Shown: piece after piece, positions 8,174 through 16,215 of the stretch
Layout of the letters: every line of letters starts with the position of its first letter
Position numbering within the stretch: position 1 is the stretch's first letter
Assembly: GCA_036939355.1 (NCBI GenBank)
Contig: JALLAP010002520.1
Span: 1-16,353, forward strand
Source of the DNA: Thalassiosira profunda
Lineage: Eukaryota; Bacillariophyta; Thalassiosirophyceae; Thalassiosirales; Thalassiosiraceae
Direction: 5' to 3'
Length of the DNA: 16,353 bases
Translations under genes and position numbers: made by a program
Notes under the pieces: generated by a model
What the model was told of the DNA's origin: nothing
Databases searched by the model: none
Seen by the model: the letters and a program-made list of their open reading frames with translations, nothing else

Positions 8174-10482
8174 TCACGCGTCGCCGCCCCACTGGACGCA
8201 CTCGTACACCTCGAGGCTGATGTAGCCGCACCCGTCGATCTCCGTGATCGTATTCCCGCCCTGCCACGGCACGTACAGTATCTTCTCGTGGCCGTACTCG
8301 CACTGCGACAGGTCCGGCAGCGCCGCCTTCCCTCGCGGACCGCAGTCGTTCGAAATGTACCCCGCCAGGGTCGAGGCGGGATCGAACGCCCCGAACGGCG
8401 ACAGGTGGTGTTCCTGGAGGGCCCTCCCCGCCTCCTTCTCCCCGCGTCCACTCACAGCAAGGGCCCGGTCTCCACCCACTTCCGGGAGGCACTCGAACAC
8501 CTCGTACGAGAAGTACGCGCAGCCGTCGACGACGTGCGCGGGATGCTCCGGGTGCGACCGGTCGACCAACCGGTATCCGTACGGGCACGAGGCGCGCTGG
8601 GCCTCGGCCATTTCTCCCCGGGGACCGCACCCGTCGGACTCGTACGTGACGAGGTGGCTGTGGGNCGCGCTGGGCCTCGGCCATTTCTCCCCGGGGACCG
8701 CACCCGTCGGACTCGTACGTGACGAGGTGGCTGTGGGGATCAAAGGCGGCGCGTTCGTCGACGTCCGGGGAGATTGCTTCATCCTGCATGGATACAATTG
8801 GAGCCTGAAATTCCGCCAGAATCGGGTTGGCGAGGGGCAGTGCCGCGGCGATTGAGTCTCCGTTGCACTCCCAAATCTCGTACGACGGGTACTGGCAGCA
8901 GTCGCCGCCCGGCAATGGTAAGAGTGCAGCATAAGACGGGGGCGGGGGGTAAAACGCGGCTTTTTTGGACGCCCCGTGTTCGCACTTGTTGACGCCGGTG
9001 GCCTCTGCCGCCACTCCACGGGGCCCACAATTGATCGAGTTGTATTTGACCATGTCACTGTATGGATCGAAGCCGGGGGGCTCCAGCGGTGTGCATACGC
9101 CGGCGTCCACCAAGGGTCGACGGTCCATGGTTGGGAAAGTGGGCTTGCTGGTGGGACTCTGAAAGGCCAAAGAGAAGTAAAGTGTTTAGCACGGCACAAC
9201 GACTGCTCGATCATGTCGGCATGTTTCTTTGAAAAATCACTCACCGTCGATGGGCTCGACGTCGGATTGGAAGTCGGGCTGGTCGTCGGGTCCTGTCGAC
9301 ATTCGAAGGTAAAGTGAGTTGAATGTAAGTACGATGAGAAAGATGTCACTCGGCCCATCTGATACCACCAACACTCACCGCCGTAGTCGGCCTGTCCGTC
9401 GGACGGTCCGTCGGCCTCGGCGTCGGCCTCGGCGTGGGCCTTGGCGTGATGTCAGGAACGCACACCCTTTCCGGCCCGTCGACGTGCTGGCAAGTCTTCG
9501 GATCGTCCGTGACGCAGTACCCCTCGATCATGAAGGGGGTGCCCTCGATCATCGTCCCGGCCATGAGGACGTCGGAGCAGGACGTGTGCACACACGCGTC
9601 GGCGGACTTGTCGCCCTTATAGTCGATGCACACCTCGGTCCCGAGCCCTCCCTTGTCGTCTGCGCAGAATTTGGGCCTGGCTATCTTGAACAGCCCGTTG
9701 ACCTTCTTGACGGTGATGGGGCAGTCGCCCTTGAAATCGACGCGGATCTGGTTGAGGTTGCCTTTGTAGCTGGACGCGGTCTTGAGGTACAGCGCGTGCG
9801 GCCTCGTGTAGCCGTGGCCGACGAACATGCACTGGTCGCGGGGGTTGCACATGTCCCCGAGGCCTTTGCAGGAGTCGACGCAGTAGCCGCAGAGGCATTC
9901 GGGAACTCCCGCGCCGGCGGCGCCGTTCTTGCTCTTGTTGCCGCCGCCGCCCTTGCTCTTGTCCTTGCCCCCGCCTCCCGACGGTTTACTGTTGCCCCTC
10001 GATGGTTTGCTGTTGCCTCCTGACGGCTTCGGCTTCCTGTTGTTTCCTCCCGACGGCTTCGGCTTCCTGTTGTTTCCTCCCGACGGCTTCCGGCCGGGGC
10101 GCCGGCCTGATGGGCGTCGGCCAGGACGCCGGCCGCCCCGTGTCCCGTCCCCTCCCTGCAGCCTCCTCCGCTTTTCGTCGAGTGGGCCGCCCTCCGCGTC
10201 GAGCTCTCCCTCCGCGTCGAGCTCTCCCTCCACCTCTCTCGGCCGCCGTGCGTCCATCTCGCCGTCGGCCATGAGCCTCCGCGGCAGGCCGCGATTAAGC
10301 ACCAGCCGCCGACGGCGGGAGGGGTCCTCCATCTCGTAGGGGTAGCCGCCGCCGCCGTCCGCGCGGCCAATGTCGACGGCGAGGGCGCGGGGCGCGCCGC
10401 ACAGCGCGGCGAGGCCGGCGAGCGCCGCGGCGGCGGCCCACCGTCGGCTTCGCCGCGCGGGCGCGGGTCTCGACGCTCGCAT
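8174..10482 (-). CDS. Secreted cysteine-rich, PT-linker protein; candidate cell-wall/matrix protein
   Basis: Exons (minus) 10482-9379, 9292-9245 and 9158-8174; both introns 86 bp, GTGAGT...CAG, phase 0. Collapsing the 8665 artefact gives 687 aa. Order: signal peptide (cleavage likely after ALA, residue 35); RXL tripeptides at 58-60, 68-70 and 106-108; acidic ELDAEG repeats; an Arg-rich then KPSGGNNRKP repeat stretch (about 113-186); a domain with 14 cysteines (196-341); a PTPRPT linker continuing through exon 2 into exon 3; then three CGPRG repeats (414-482, 523-583, 618-680). RXL sites, basic Lys/Ser/Gly regions and PT linkers are known from diatom silaffin- and cingulin-type wall proteins, so a frustule or extracellular-matrix role is inferred. 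I do not recognise either cysteine module. Two adjacent genes are possible, but the in-phase splices and the continuous PT linker argue for one. Confidence 0.7.
8593..8737. repeat. Exact 72-bp direct duplication around a single N (assembly artefact)
   Basis: Bases 8593-8664 and 8666-8737 are identical, separated only by N at 8665. Collapsing 73 bp restores one reading frame through the second CGPRG repeat of the secreted protein. The duplicated length equals that at 4650-4794. Confidence 0.93.
9159..9244 (-). other. Intron 2 of the secreted cysteine-rich protein gene
   Basis: An 86-bp GT-AG intron (GTGAGTGA ... CCTTTCAG), phase 0. It joins SPST of the short exon to SPTSKPT of the last exon and so continues the proline-threonine linker. 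Confidence 0.75.
9293..9378 (-). other. Intron 1 of the secreted cysteine-rich protein gene
   Basis: An 86-bp GT-AG intron (GTGAGTGT ... GTCGACAG), phase 0. It joins DRPTTA to DPTTSPT. Unspliced, the frame stops 13 codons into the intron and flanking sequence. Confidence 0.75.
10022..10090 (-). repeat. 30-bp in-frame coding minisatellite
   Basis: Two perfect 30-bp units (10022-10051, 10052-10081) and a 9-bp start of a third. Each unit encodes ten residues of the KPSGGNNRKP repeat. The copies are identical at the DNA level, which suggests recent expansion or homogenisation. Confidence 0.85.
10191..10226 (-). repeat. 18-bp in-frame coding tandem repeat
   Basis: Two identical 18-bp units (10191-10208, 10209-10226) encode the acidic ELDAEG hexapeptide twice, between the second and third RXL sites of the secreted protein. 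Confidence 0.85.
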
Positions 10483-11170
10483 GCTCGTCGCGTCTCTCGT
10501 TTTGCGTTCTTTGGGCGCCGATTGCAGATAATGGAGGGAGTGGGCTCGGAGTAGCAGTGATGTGCGTTGCTTGGCATAAATGCCGACACCGTCTTCTGGT
10601 TCTGGTCGTGAAACTGATTATTTCGCCCGTTCAACGGCGAATGATACTGGGTACACGAATCCCGGCGGCACTACCATAGCACCTAGAGCTAGCCCATCGG
10701 CATAGCTGTTCGCCGCAAAGGAGGGCGCTGAAGAGGGGCTTGCTGCTGTGGAGGACACAAGAGGGCAGTAAAGCGGCCGCAAAATCGACTGAATGAAATT
10801 TAGATAGAAATGTACTGATTCCTTCGTTGTAAATGACACGTGAAGGAAATTTCAATGTCCGTTCGTCGCGTTCAAAAGATCGCCAATTATCTTCGCCAAT
10901 GATCGCAAGAAGTCGCCAAAGATTGGGAACTCGTTCACTTCACTTCCACTTGGAGAGCGTCTTTCAGATTTCAGCCGAGCGCGCGAGAAGCAAAGCTTCC
11001 GACTCTCGCGGCGGGCATGGGCAAGGTGGAGACGCGGGGCAGAGTGTGTTACCATCAAGAGCTGCCTCGTCGAGATCACGTCGATCGCTATCTAACAGTA
11101 TCTAAAGAGCGAGGATAGCTCTCGACGCTCGCGTGGAGATCTGAGCACAGTCGCCGGCAAACAAAGGCAA
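10483..11170. other. Divergent upstream region, 688 bp
   Basis: This region separates the secreted-protein gene (minus) from the plastid calycin gene (plus) and should hold both promoters. Three CGCCAA copies cluster at 10881-10887, 10894-10900 and 10914-10920. No TATA-like element is convincing and no RNA gene is seen. A 67-codon minus-strand ORF (11055-10852) and a 3'-end-like minus-strand frame (ending near 10618) are open, but neither is supported as a gene. Confidence 0.45.
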
Positions 11171-13464
11171 ATGTCGCGTCGAACGCCAGCGCGGAGGCGA
11201 CCGCGCTTCGTGCTTTTGCAATTGCTTATATCAATTGCAACCCTCGCCATATGTCACGGATTTCAGACCGCCCCATCCAGATCGTTTTCGACGGGGATAG
11301 GCAGCCACCACCTCGCGCCTCATGCACCCTCTGGTCAGAGAGCAGTTAGGCGACCGTTGCATCTGTCGGCATCGGCAAAGTCGAAAGATGACGATATGCG
11401 ATGCGGCAGTTTCAGGTGTAGCGGGTCCAGCGGTACCAGCGGTCTGTTCCCGCTGCGGGCGTCCAACGACGATTCTTCGGGCGAAGTGTCCGACCGCAAC
11501 GGTCCTCTGGCGAAGGCGTGGGCATCCTTCCGCAAATTGCTGGCCAAGCTGTGGGTGAGTGCTCTCCCCAAAGAACACTTTGGTTCTCCCGCGCCCCCTT
11601 TTTATTTATGTGCACATCTTGTGCTCACTTTTCGTTGCTCGCCTCTCGTGGGATTTGGTACTGGCAGAATCTTCTACTGAAGCCCTTCCGGCTCTTGCAA
11701 TCGATGCTGGCGAAGGCGGACAAAGACGAGGGCGCCGCAGAGGCGAAGGACGAGCCATTGCAAGAGGAAGTGGCAATAACGGAGGTGGAGAACATTGCCG
11801 CGGAAGAAGACGCCCCAGATGCGGTTCCTGCAGATGTATCGGAAGTTGCAAAGGAGGAGGCAAAGGAGGAAGAGCTACCAACTCCTGCCCCTGCCAAAGA
11901 GGCAGGCGCGAAACCACCAGCGGACACTGCCAAAACGCCCCGCCAGGCCACTGCGGCCACGGATCTTTCAGGGAATTGGACTATCATTGTTGATGACGCG
12001 TTCACGGCGCAATACGACGAATACCTGCGCAAGCTCGGCCAGCCCATGCTGGTACGCACCGTCGCAAACACCGTCATTGGCAGCACGAAGGAAGAAGCGA
12101 TTCAGAGCGAGGGCGGGCAGCGGCTGTTCATCCGGGGCATGAACGTCCGTGGATCCTGGGAGCGCGAGCTGGAGGCTTCGGAGCAGATGGTGGACGACCT
12201 TCCCGATGGGGCGGAGCGGGAGAACGCCCACGCCGTCGAAGGGCACGTGCTCAAGCCCATGACGACCGCGGACGGGGAGGAGGTCGAGGTGGCGGCGTGG
12301 TGGGAGGACAACGGCAAGGTGCACCGCAGTTGGGTGGTTGGCGGGAAGAAGTATGGCGGCGGCGACTTTGAGAACAAGCGCTACCTGACCGACAGAGGGA
12401 GCATTTTGGTGTGCGAAAGCACGTTCCACCCAGAGGAGGAGGGACGGGAGGACGCGCGCGTGACGTGGAGGTTCCTGAGAGAGGGCGCCATTGTGAGTTT
12501 TGCCTCTTACATCGAGCATTGCTTGTTGGAGATACATGGCTGATTGCGCTCACTCTTTACCATCCATTGTCACACCCGCAACCTACAGTATGGAGATGCA
12601 GCCGTACAGCTTCCAAATATCTTCGATGTACTAAAGAAGGGCGAGGCAGAGGAGAAAGAACCGAGCGACAGACTGCCCAAAGAAGGTGTGCTCGTCGGAG
12701 ACATAATGGATGACGTCGCAGCTTCTTCGGGAGCTTCTGATAGTGTTGCTATTGCCGCGAGGACTGATCTGATCGAGGAGGCGATTGAGCGCGAGAGTTG
12801 GGTACCGCCGTCCGGCGAGCGATGGGCCATATCCGCTCCTGGCGTCGATCTCTCTGGGAGGTGGAAGATCATAGTCACGGAGCAGTTCAAGCAAAGGTGT
12901 AAGTGTGTGCCAACGGAATCCCCTGAACAGAACTGGCTCACCTTCTCCTTCAACTTCTGCCTCCTTTCCTTTCTAGACGACCGGTTCTTAAAGTCGTTAG
13001 GGCAACCTCTGATCGTGCGCGGAGCAGCGGTGGTGTTGATTGGCAATACCCGTGAGGAGACGAAGCAATCCGATGGAGGGCGGACGCTGTACATCAAGGG
13101 CGTCAATGCCAAGGGAATCTGGGAAAGGACGCTCACATCGTCCGGGTCCGACTTCGATACAACGCTGGTCCCGAACGTCGACGGATCGTACGATCACGAC
13201 CAGGTGCCCATCGAAAGCGCAGACTCGGAACGCGTCGTGGCCGAGTCTTGGTGGGAGGACGGTGGCACTGTGCATGTGAGCTGGACGAGGAACGTCAAGA
13301 AGTATGGCGGCGGGGCCTTCGAAAGTAAGCGGTACTTGGAGAATGATGGAAATGTATACGTCTGCGAGTCGACGTTCCACCCGGACGACCCGGACCGCGA
13401 GGCTTCCTTCTTGAAGTGGAAGTTTCTTCGAGAGGGTTCGGCGTTCATGTTGAAAGATCAATAG
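11171..13464 (+). CDS. Plastid-targeted protein with two tandem calycin (lipocalin/FABP-like) domains
   Basis: Four exons, 11171-11554, 11668-12492, 12589-12898 and 12977-13464, give 668 aa. The N-terminus is a signal peptide (RFVLLQLLISIATLAICHG) followed by FQTAP and a Ser/His/Arg-rich stretch, matching the bipartite presequence with Phe at +1 that directs diatom proteins across the four-membrane plastid. An acidic Glu/Ala linker precedes domain 1 (about 227-403); domain 2 is about 490-668. Both domains share DLSGxWxIIV, LGQPxxVR, GxWERxL, WWEDxGxVHxSW, KYGGGxFExKRYL, CESTFHP and a terminal FLREG. The opening and LGQP segments resemble calycin barrels that hold small hydrophobic ligands; I rate the fold likely and the ligand unknown. 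Introns are 113, 96 and 78 bp. The third splits a Tyr codon of domain 2, with no counterpart in domain 1. Confidence 0.8.
11555..11667 (+). other. Intron 1 of the tandem calycin gene
   Basis: A 113-bp GT-AG intron (GTGAGT ... TGGCAG), phase 0, between the plastid-targeting exon and the first domain exon. Confidence 0.8.
12493..12588 (+). other. Intron 2 of the tandem calycin gene
   Basis: A 96-bp GT-AG intron (GTGAGT ... CTACAG), phase 0, placed right after the FLREG ending of domain 1. It marks the boundary between the duplicated units. Confidence 0.8.
12899..12976 (+). other. Intron 3 of the tandem calycin gene, stop-free and a multiple of three
   Basis: A 78-bp GT-AG intron (GTAAGT ... 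TTTCTAG), phase 1. Removing it gives KQRYDRFLKSLGQP, which aligns with AQYDEYLRKLGQP of domain 1; this identifies it as an intron although its frame is open. Confidence 0.8.
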
Positions 13465-13719
13465 TAGCAACAATACTTGCTATTGCACAGTGCTAGACGT
13501 GTGGGTCTGTGGTTGGTCCGCAACCATGAGAGGGAGCCCCGAAGACCACAGATGCACCACGTAATCGTCGACAGCCCATATCAATATCCCTCGCATTTCA
13601 ACCCCCTCCAAAATGAAGTCATACTTATTGGCAAATTGCAATTTATCCCCACCCCCATCAGTTGCAAATAATTGGTGTTGTCGAATAATGTGTGTTGTTG
13701 CGGAAAAGTATTCGCCTTC
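13465..13719. other. Short convergent spacer (255 bp)
   Basis: It lies between the stops of the tandem calycin gene (+) and elongin C (-). It must hold both 3' ends. No gene, repeat or clear polyadenylation signal is visible. Confidence 0.4.
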
Positions 13720-14157
13720 CTAACAGTTGAGGTAGCTCGCCGCCACCAGCAACTCCAACGCCTCCTGCAAATGCATCGGCGGTGGGTAAGCAAGCAATTG
13801 CAATAAAGAAGTGAGCGGGGCATGTAATGGCAATGCAGTGCACCACTGTATCACGCCCCGCGCAACCAACACAAACGCAACATCAAAACGCACCTCCGGC
13901 TCGATGGGAAATTCCGGAATCCTCGCGGTGCTCTTCGCGTACCGATCCTTGTAGTACAAATACCGGACCACCTTCTCCAATGCGCTCGCGGCGATGTCGG
14001 GGAACCGGATCTCCCCCTCCCGCGACTCTCGGAAATCGCCCTCCAGCATGGCTCTCATTGTGTCGACCTGGAGGGCGATGCGGCGCGCGAGGAATATTTC
14101 GTGCCCCTCGGCCGAGATCAGCTTGATGTAGGTCGATTCTTCGTTGTCGTCCTCCAT
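13720..14157 (-). CDS. ELOC: Elongin C
   Basis: Two minus-strand exons, 14157-13894 and 13764-13720, give 102 aa (human protein 112 aa). The 129-bp intron runs GTGCGT ... TTTGCAG, phase 0. Conserved elongin C blocks are YIKLISAEGHEIFL (10-23), an MRAMLEG segment (34-40), IRFPDI (50-55), the YKDRY turn, IPEFPIEPE (80-88) and the C-terminal ALELLVAASYLNC. Splicing places the last helix directly after the PE of EFPIEPE, as in the animal protein. Elongin C is a BTB/POZ-fold adaptor that pairs with elongin B and bridges BC-box proteins to cullin ubiquitin ligases, and it also acts in the elongin transcription-elongation complex. The short acidic N-terminus (MEDDNEES) precedes the first strand. The gene is divergent from the phosphatase, across a G/C-rich region. 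Confidence 0.92.
   Translation of the reverse strand: MEDDNEESTYIKLISAEGHEIFLARRIALQVDTMRAMLEGDFRESREGEIRFPDIAASALEKVVRYLYYKDRYAKSTARIPEFPIEPEVRFDVAFVLVARGVIQWCTALPLHAPLTSLLQLLAYPPPMHLQEALELLVAASYLNC
13765..13893 (-). other. Intron of elongin C, stop-free and a multiple of three
   Basis: 129 bp, GTGCGT donor and TTTGCAG acceptor. The frame stays open through it, so an unspliced reading would insert 43 residues before the last helix. Alignment with the conserved elongin C ending shows it should be removed. Confidence 0.88.
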
Positions 14158-14475
14158 TTTGCTTTGGGGGATCTGGGAGCGGGGCGGGGTGGGCAGGGCG
14201 TGCGTGGTGCGTGGTGGGGGCACCGACAGGGGGGCGGGGCAGGGCGGGGGAGGCGCGGGCAGGTTGGGCGGGTTTTGTAAGTTGTGGGGGGGGGGGGGCG
14301 GAGGGGTGCACAAATAAAATGAAAATGGTGAAATCTCACCATACACTATGTATGTTAGTGACTTTACCATGTTGAGCCCGTATCCTGATTTGCACACCCC
14401 TCTTTGCAAAGGAACAAAGCGCGCCCGCGCGCCAGGCTGCATGCAGCGTTGATCTCGGCACGGCGGCCCTCTCGT
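14158..14475. other. Divergent upstream region with a G-rich block
   Basis: This 318-bp region lies between elongin C (minus) and the phosphatase (plus). Bases 14167-14305 are G-rich on the plus strand, with GGGGCGGGG-type (GC-box-like) runs and a G13 run at 14286-14298. A perfect 7-bp inverted repeat (ATGGTGA, 4-nt loop) lies at 14325-14342. Upstream ATGs at 14370 and 14442 open in one frame that ends at TGA, just before the phosphatase start. On the minus strand, a CCCAG just 5' of the elongin C ATG could be a splice acceptor for a 5'-UTR intron. Confidence 0.55.
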
Positions 14476-16215
14476 ATGGTCGCCCTCGTGCAGCGGAGGG
14501 CGGGCGCCGCCGCCGCGGCGGTTTGCCGGCGACGGCGCTACCACGCTTCCTCCGCCCCATGCACCGCCGCCGACCCCCTCACCGACGGGGGCACCGTCGA
14601 AGCCACCTTCCTCTTCCACCGCCATGGCGATCGCGCCCCGAACCGCTACCTCGGCGCGCCCTCCTATCTGTCCGCGGAGGCGAAGCACTGGCGCGGACGC
14701 ATCCCGGGGCCGGACGCGCGGGAGGGTTTGTCCCAATTCTTCCCTCCGCAAATCCACGAAAGCCAGAACGGGGGACAGTACTTGGACACGAGCCGGGCGC
14801 CGTTCGGGTTCCTGACGTACCGGGGGATGGACCAGATGCGGAGGGCGGGGCGGGCGTTCCGGGCGCGGTACGCGCGGTTCGGCCGCCGGTTGGACGGTGG
14901 CGATGGCAGAGATGCAAAAGATGCTCTGTATTATTCGCTGCTGGATCACTGGGACGTCCGGGCGTACTCGACCAACTACCTGCGCACGGTGATGAGCGTG
15001 CAGTGCTTTCTTGACGGACTCATCGGGCGATGTCCGGACGACAATAATGTTAATAGCGCCGTCAAAGGGAACGGAATCCATGTCGGCGGGGGGCTGGAAA
15101 GGTACTATCGAGATGCCGGGCGCATCGAGCGGTGGGCCCATTCCGATCTTGCGCTGTGGACACAAGATGTCGATTTGGCCAATGCGGACGAGGGCGTCGT
15201 GAGAGTCCAGGTGCGAGACAAGGAAATCGACACCCTGAACGCGTTCGACAGACATCCGAGAATGATGAACGATCTGGTGAAGGATGTGATAGCCACCGAC
15301 GATTTCCAAAGAATCGACGGCAACGCCAAGCAACTGGCCGACACGCTTTCGACTTATCTTCCGGGCCTCCGGGGTGCACCCCAGGCCTTTGGCGGGACGC
15401 CCAGCGGCATCAACTGGGTCCACGCCAACGATCACTTCGTCTGCCGGCGGGCGCACGGGATCCCCCTGAGCGCCTTCTCCGAACACGAGGGCGAAGCAAC
15501 GGAGCGGGAGGTGGAGGCGGCGCTCGCGGCGATGGCCGTGCCGGTGTGCTCCCACTTGGCGTGGCGGTTTCGTGAGTGGTATCGCTGTCCGCGGCTGCTG
15601 GCGGCCATCGCCGGCCCTCCATTTCGGGAGATGATGGGGATCATGGCGGAGGCGGCTACTAGTTTGGGGTCGGGGGATAGAAGGCCGTTCGTTCTGTATT
15701 CGGCCCACGACGTGACGCTGGTGGCCTTGCTTTACGCCATCGGGGCCGACTTCCTGGTATCAGCCGAAGACTGCGGAGGAGCGGGGATGCAAGAAGAAGG
15801 AATTGGAACGGACACACATTCGAGCATGAACATGGGATCCGTTGGAAGCGGGAGGAAGCACGCGTCTTGGAGATGGTGGCCAGCCTACTCCTCGACGATT
15901 GCATTTGAGCTCGTCCGGCTGAACAAGGAAAGCTCTGCGGATGAATACGCCATTCGGGTCGTTCTGAATGGAGAAGCGGTGAGATTAATACCGCGAATGA
16001 ATGATGGCGACGAATGTTTGATCGAGGAGCAGCCACTGCAATCTCGACAAGTCTTCGGTGAACGCAGTAGCAGTGGTCAGAACAAAATGATGACCCTTTC
16101 TGAGTTTGAATCCGTTATCAGGGTTCTAGAAAGTCAGGGCGGCAACGTTGCTCCGACCGAGGATGTAGATACGGTGCTGAAGCAAATGTACAAGATCGGA
16201 GTGGAAGGCGGTTAG
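14476..16215 (+). CDS. Histidine acid phosphatase (branch 2), mitochondrial-type leader
   Basis: A single exon of 579 aa. The nucleophile motif is RHGDRAP (49-55), where the His forms the phospho-enzyme, and the proton-donor HD pair is in YSAHDVTL (His411, Asp412). Between them, a YSTNYLRTVMS segment (about 165-175) matches the conserved S/T-x-x-R-T-x-x-S region. The family hydrolyses phosphomonoesters; ACP6-type members act on lysophosphatidic acid in mitochondria. The N-terminus, MVALVQRRAGAAAAAVCRRRR followed by YHASSA, is Arg/Ala-rich without acidic residues, like a mitochondrial presequence, so an ACP6-like role is inferred, not shown. The protein is longer than the usual 400-450 aa, with an insert after the HD motif (GIGTDTHSSMNMGSVGSG) and a C-terminal extension of about 100 residues. 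The ATG at 14476 is the first in frame. Confidence 0.85.
   Translation: MVALVQRRAGAAAAAVCRRRRYHASSAPCTAADPLTDGGTVEATFLFHRHGDRAPNRYLGAPSYLSAEAKHWRGRIPGPDAREGLSQFFPPQIHESQNGGQYLDTSRAPFGFLTYRGMDQMRRAGRAFRARYARFGRRLDGGDGRDAKDALYYSLLDHWDVRAYSTNYLRTVMSVQCFLDGLIGRCPDDNNVNSAVKGNGIHVGGGLERYYRDAGRIERWAHSDLALWTQDVDLANADEGVVRVQVRDKEIDTLNAFDRHPRMMNDLVKDVIATDDFQRIDGNAKQLADTLSTYLPGLRGAPQAFGGTPSGINWVHANDHFVCRRAHGIPLSAFSEHEGEATEREVEAALAAMAVPVCSHLAWRFREWYRCPRLLAAIAGPPFREMMGIMAEAATSLGSGDRRPFVLYSAHDVTLVALLYAIGADFLVSAEDCGGAGMQEEGIGTDTHSSMNMGSVGSGRKHASWRWWPAYSSTIAFELVRLNKESSADEYAIRVVLNGEAVRLIPRMNDGDECLIEEQPLQSRQVFGERSSSGQNKMMTLSEFESVIRVLESQGGNVAPTEDVDTVLKQMYKIGVEGG

Noticed and set aside
10618..10839. Minus-strand frame ending LGAMVVPPGFVYPVSF...
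   Set aside because: A splice-acceptor-like CAG precedes it, but there is no ATG and no upstream exon I can join in phase. Left as unsupported.
10852..11055. 67-codon minus-strand ORF with an ATG
   Set aside because: The end (EFPIFGDFLRSLAKIIGDLL) looks protein-like, but it is short, has no homologue I know and lies in a divergent promoter. Not supported as a gene.
12544..13464. Separate second gene starting at 12544
   Set aside because: The upstream part is intron. The frame joins in phase to exon 2 after a GTGAGT donor, and the two domains form a tandem pair in one transcript.
13720..15708. Very long minus-strand open frame (662 codons)
   Set aside because: It runs antisense through the phosphatase and the C-rich tract, and only its end is elongin C. 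High GC removes stops; the phosphatase motifs on the plus strand are clear.
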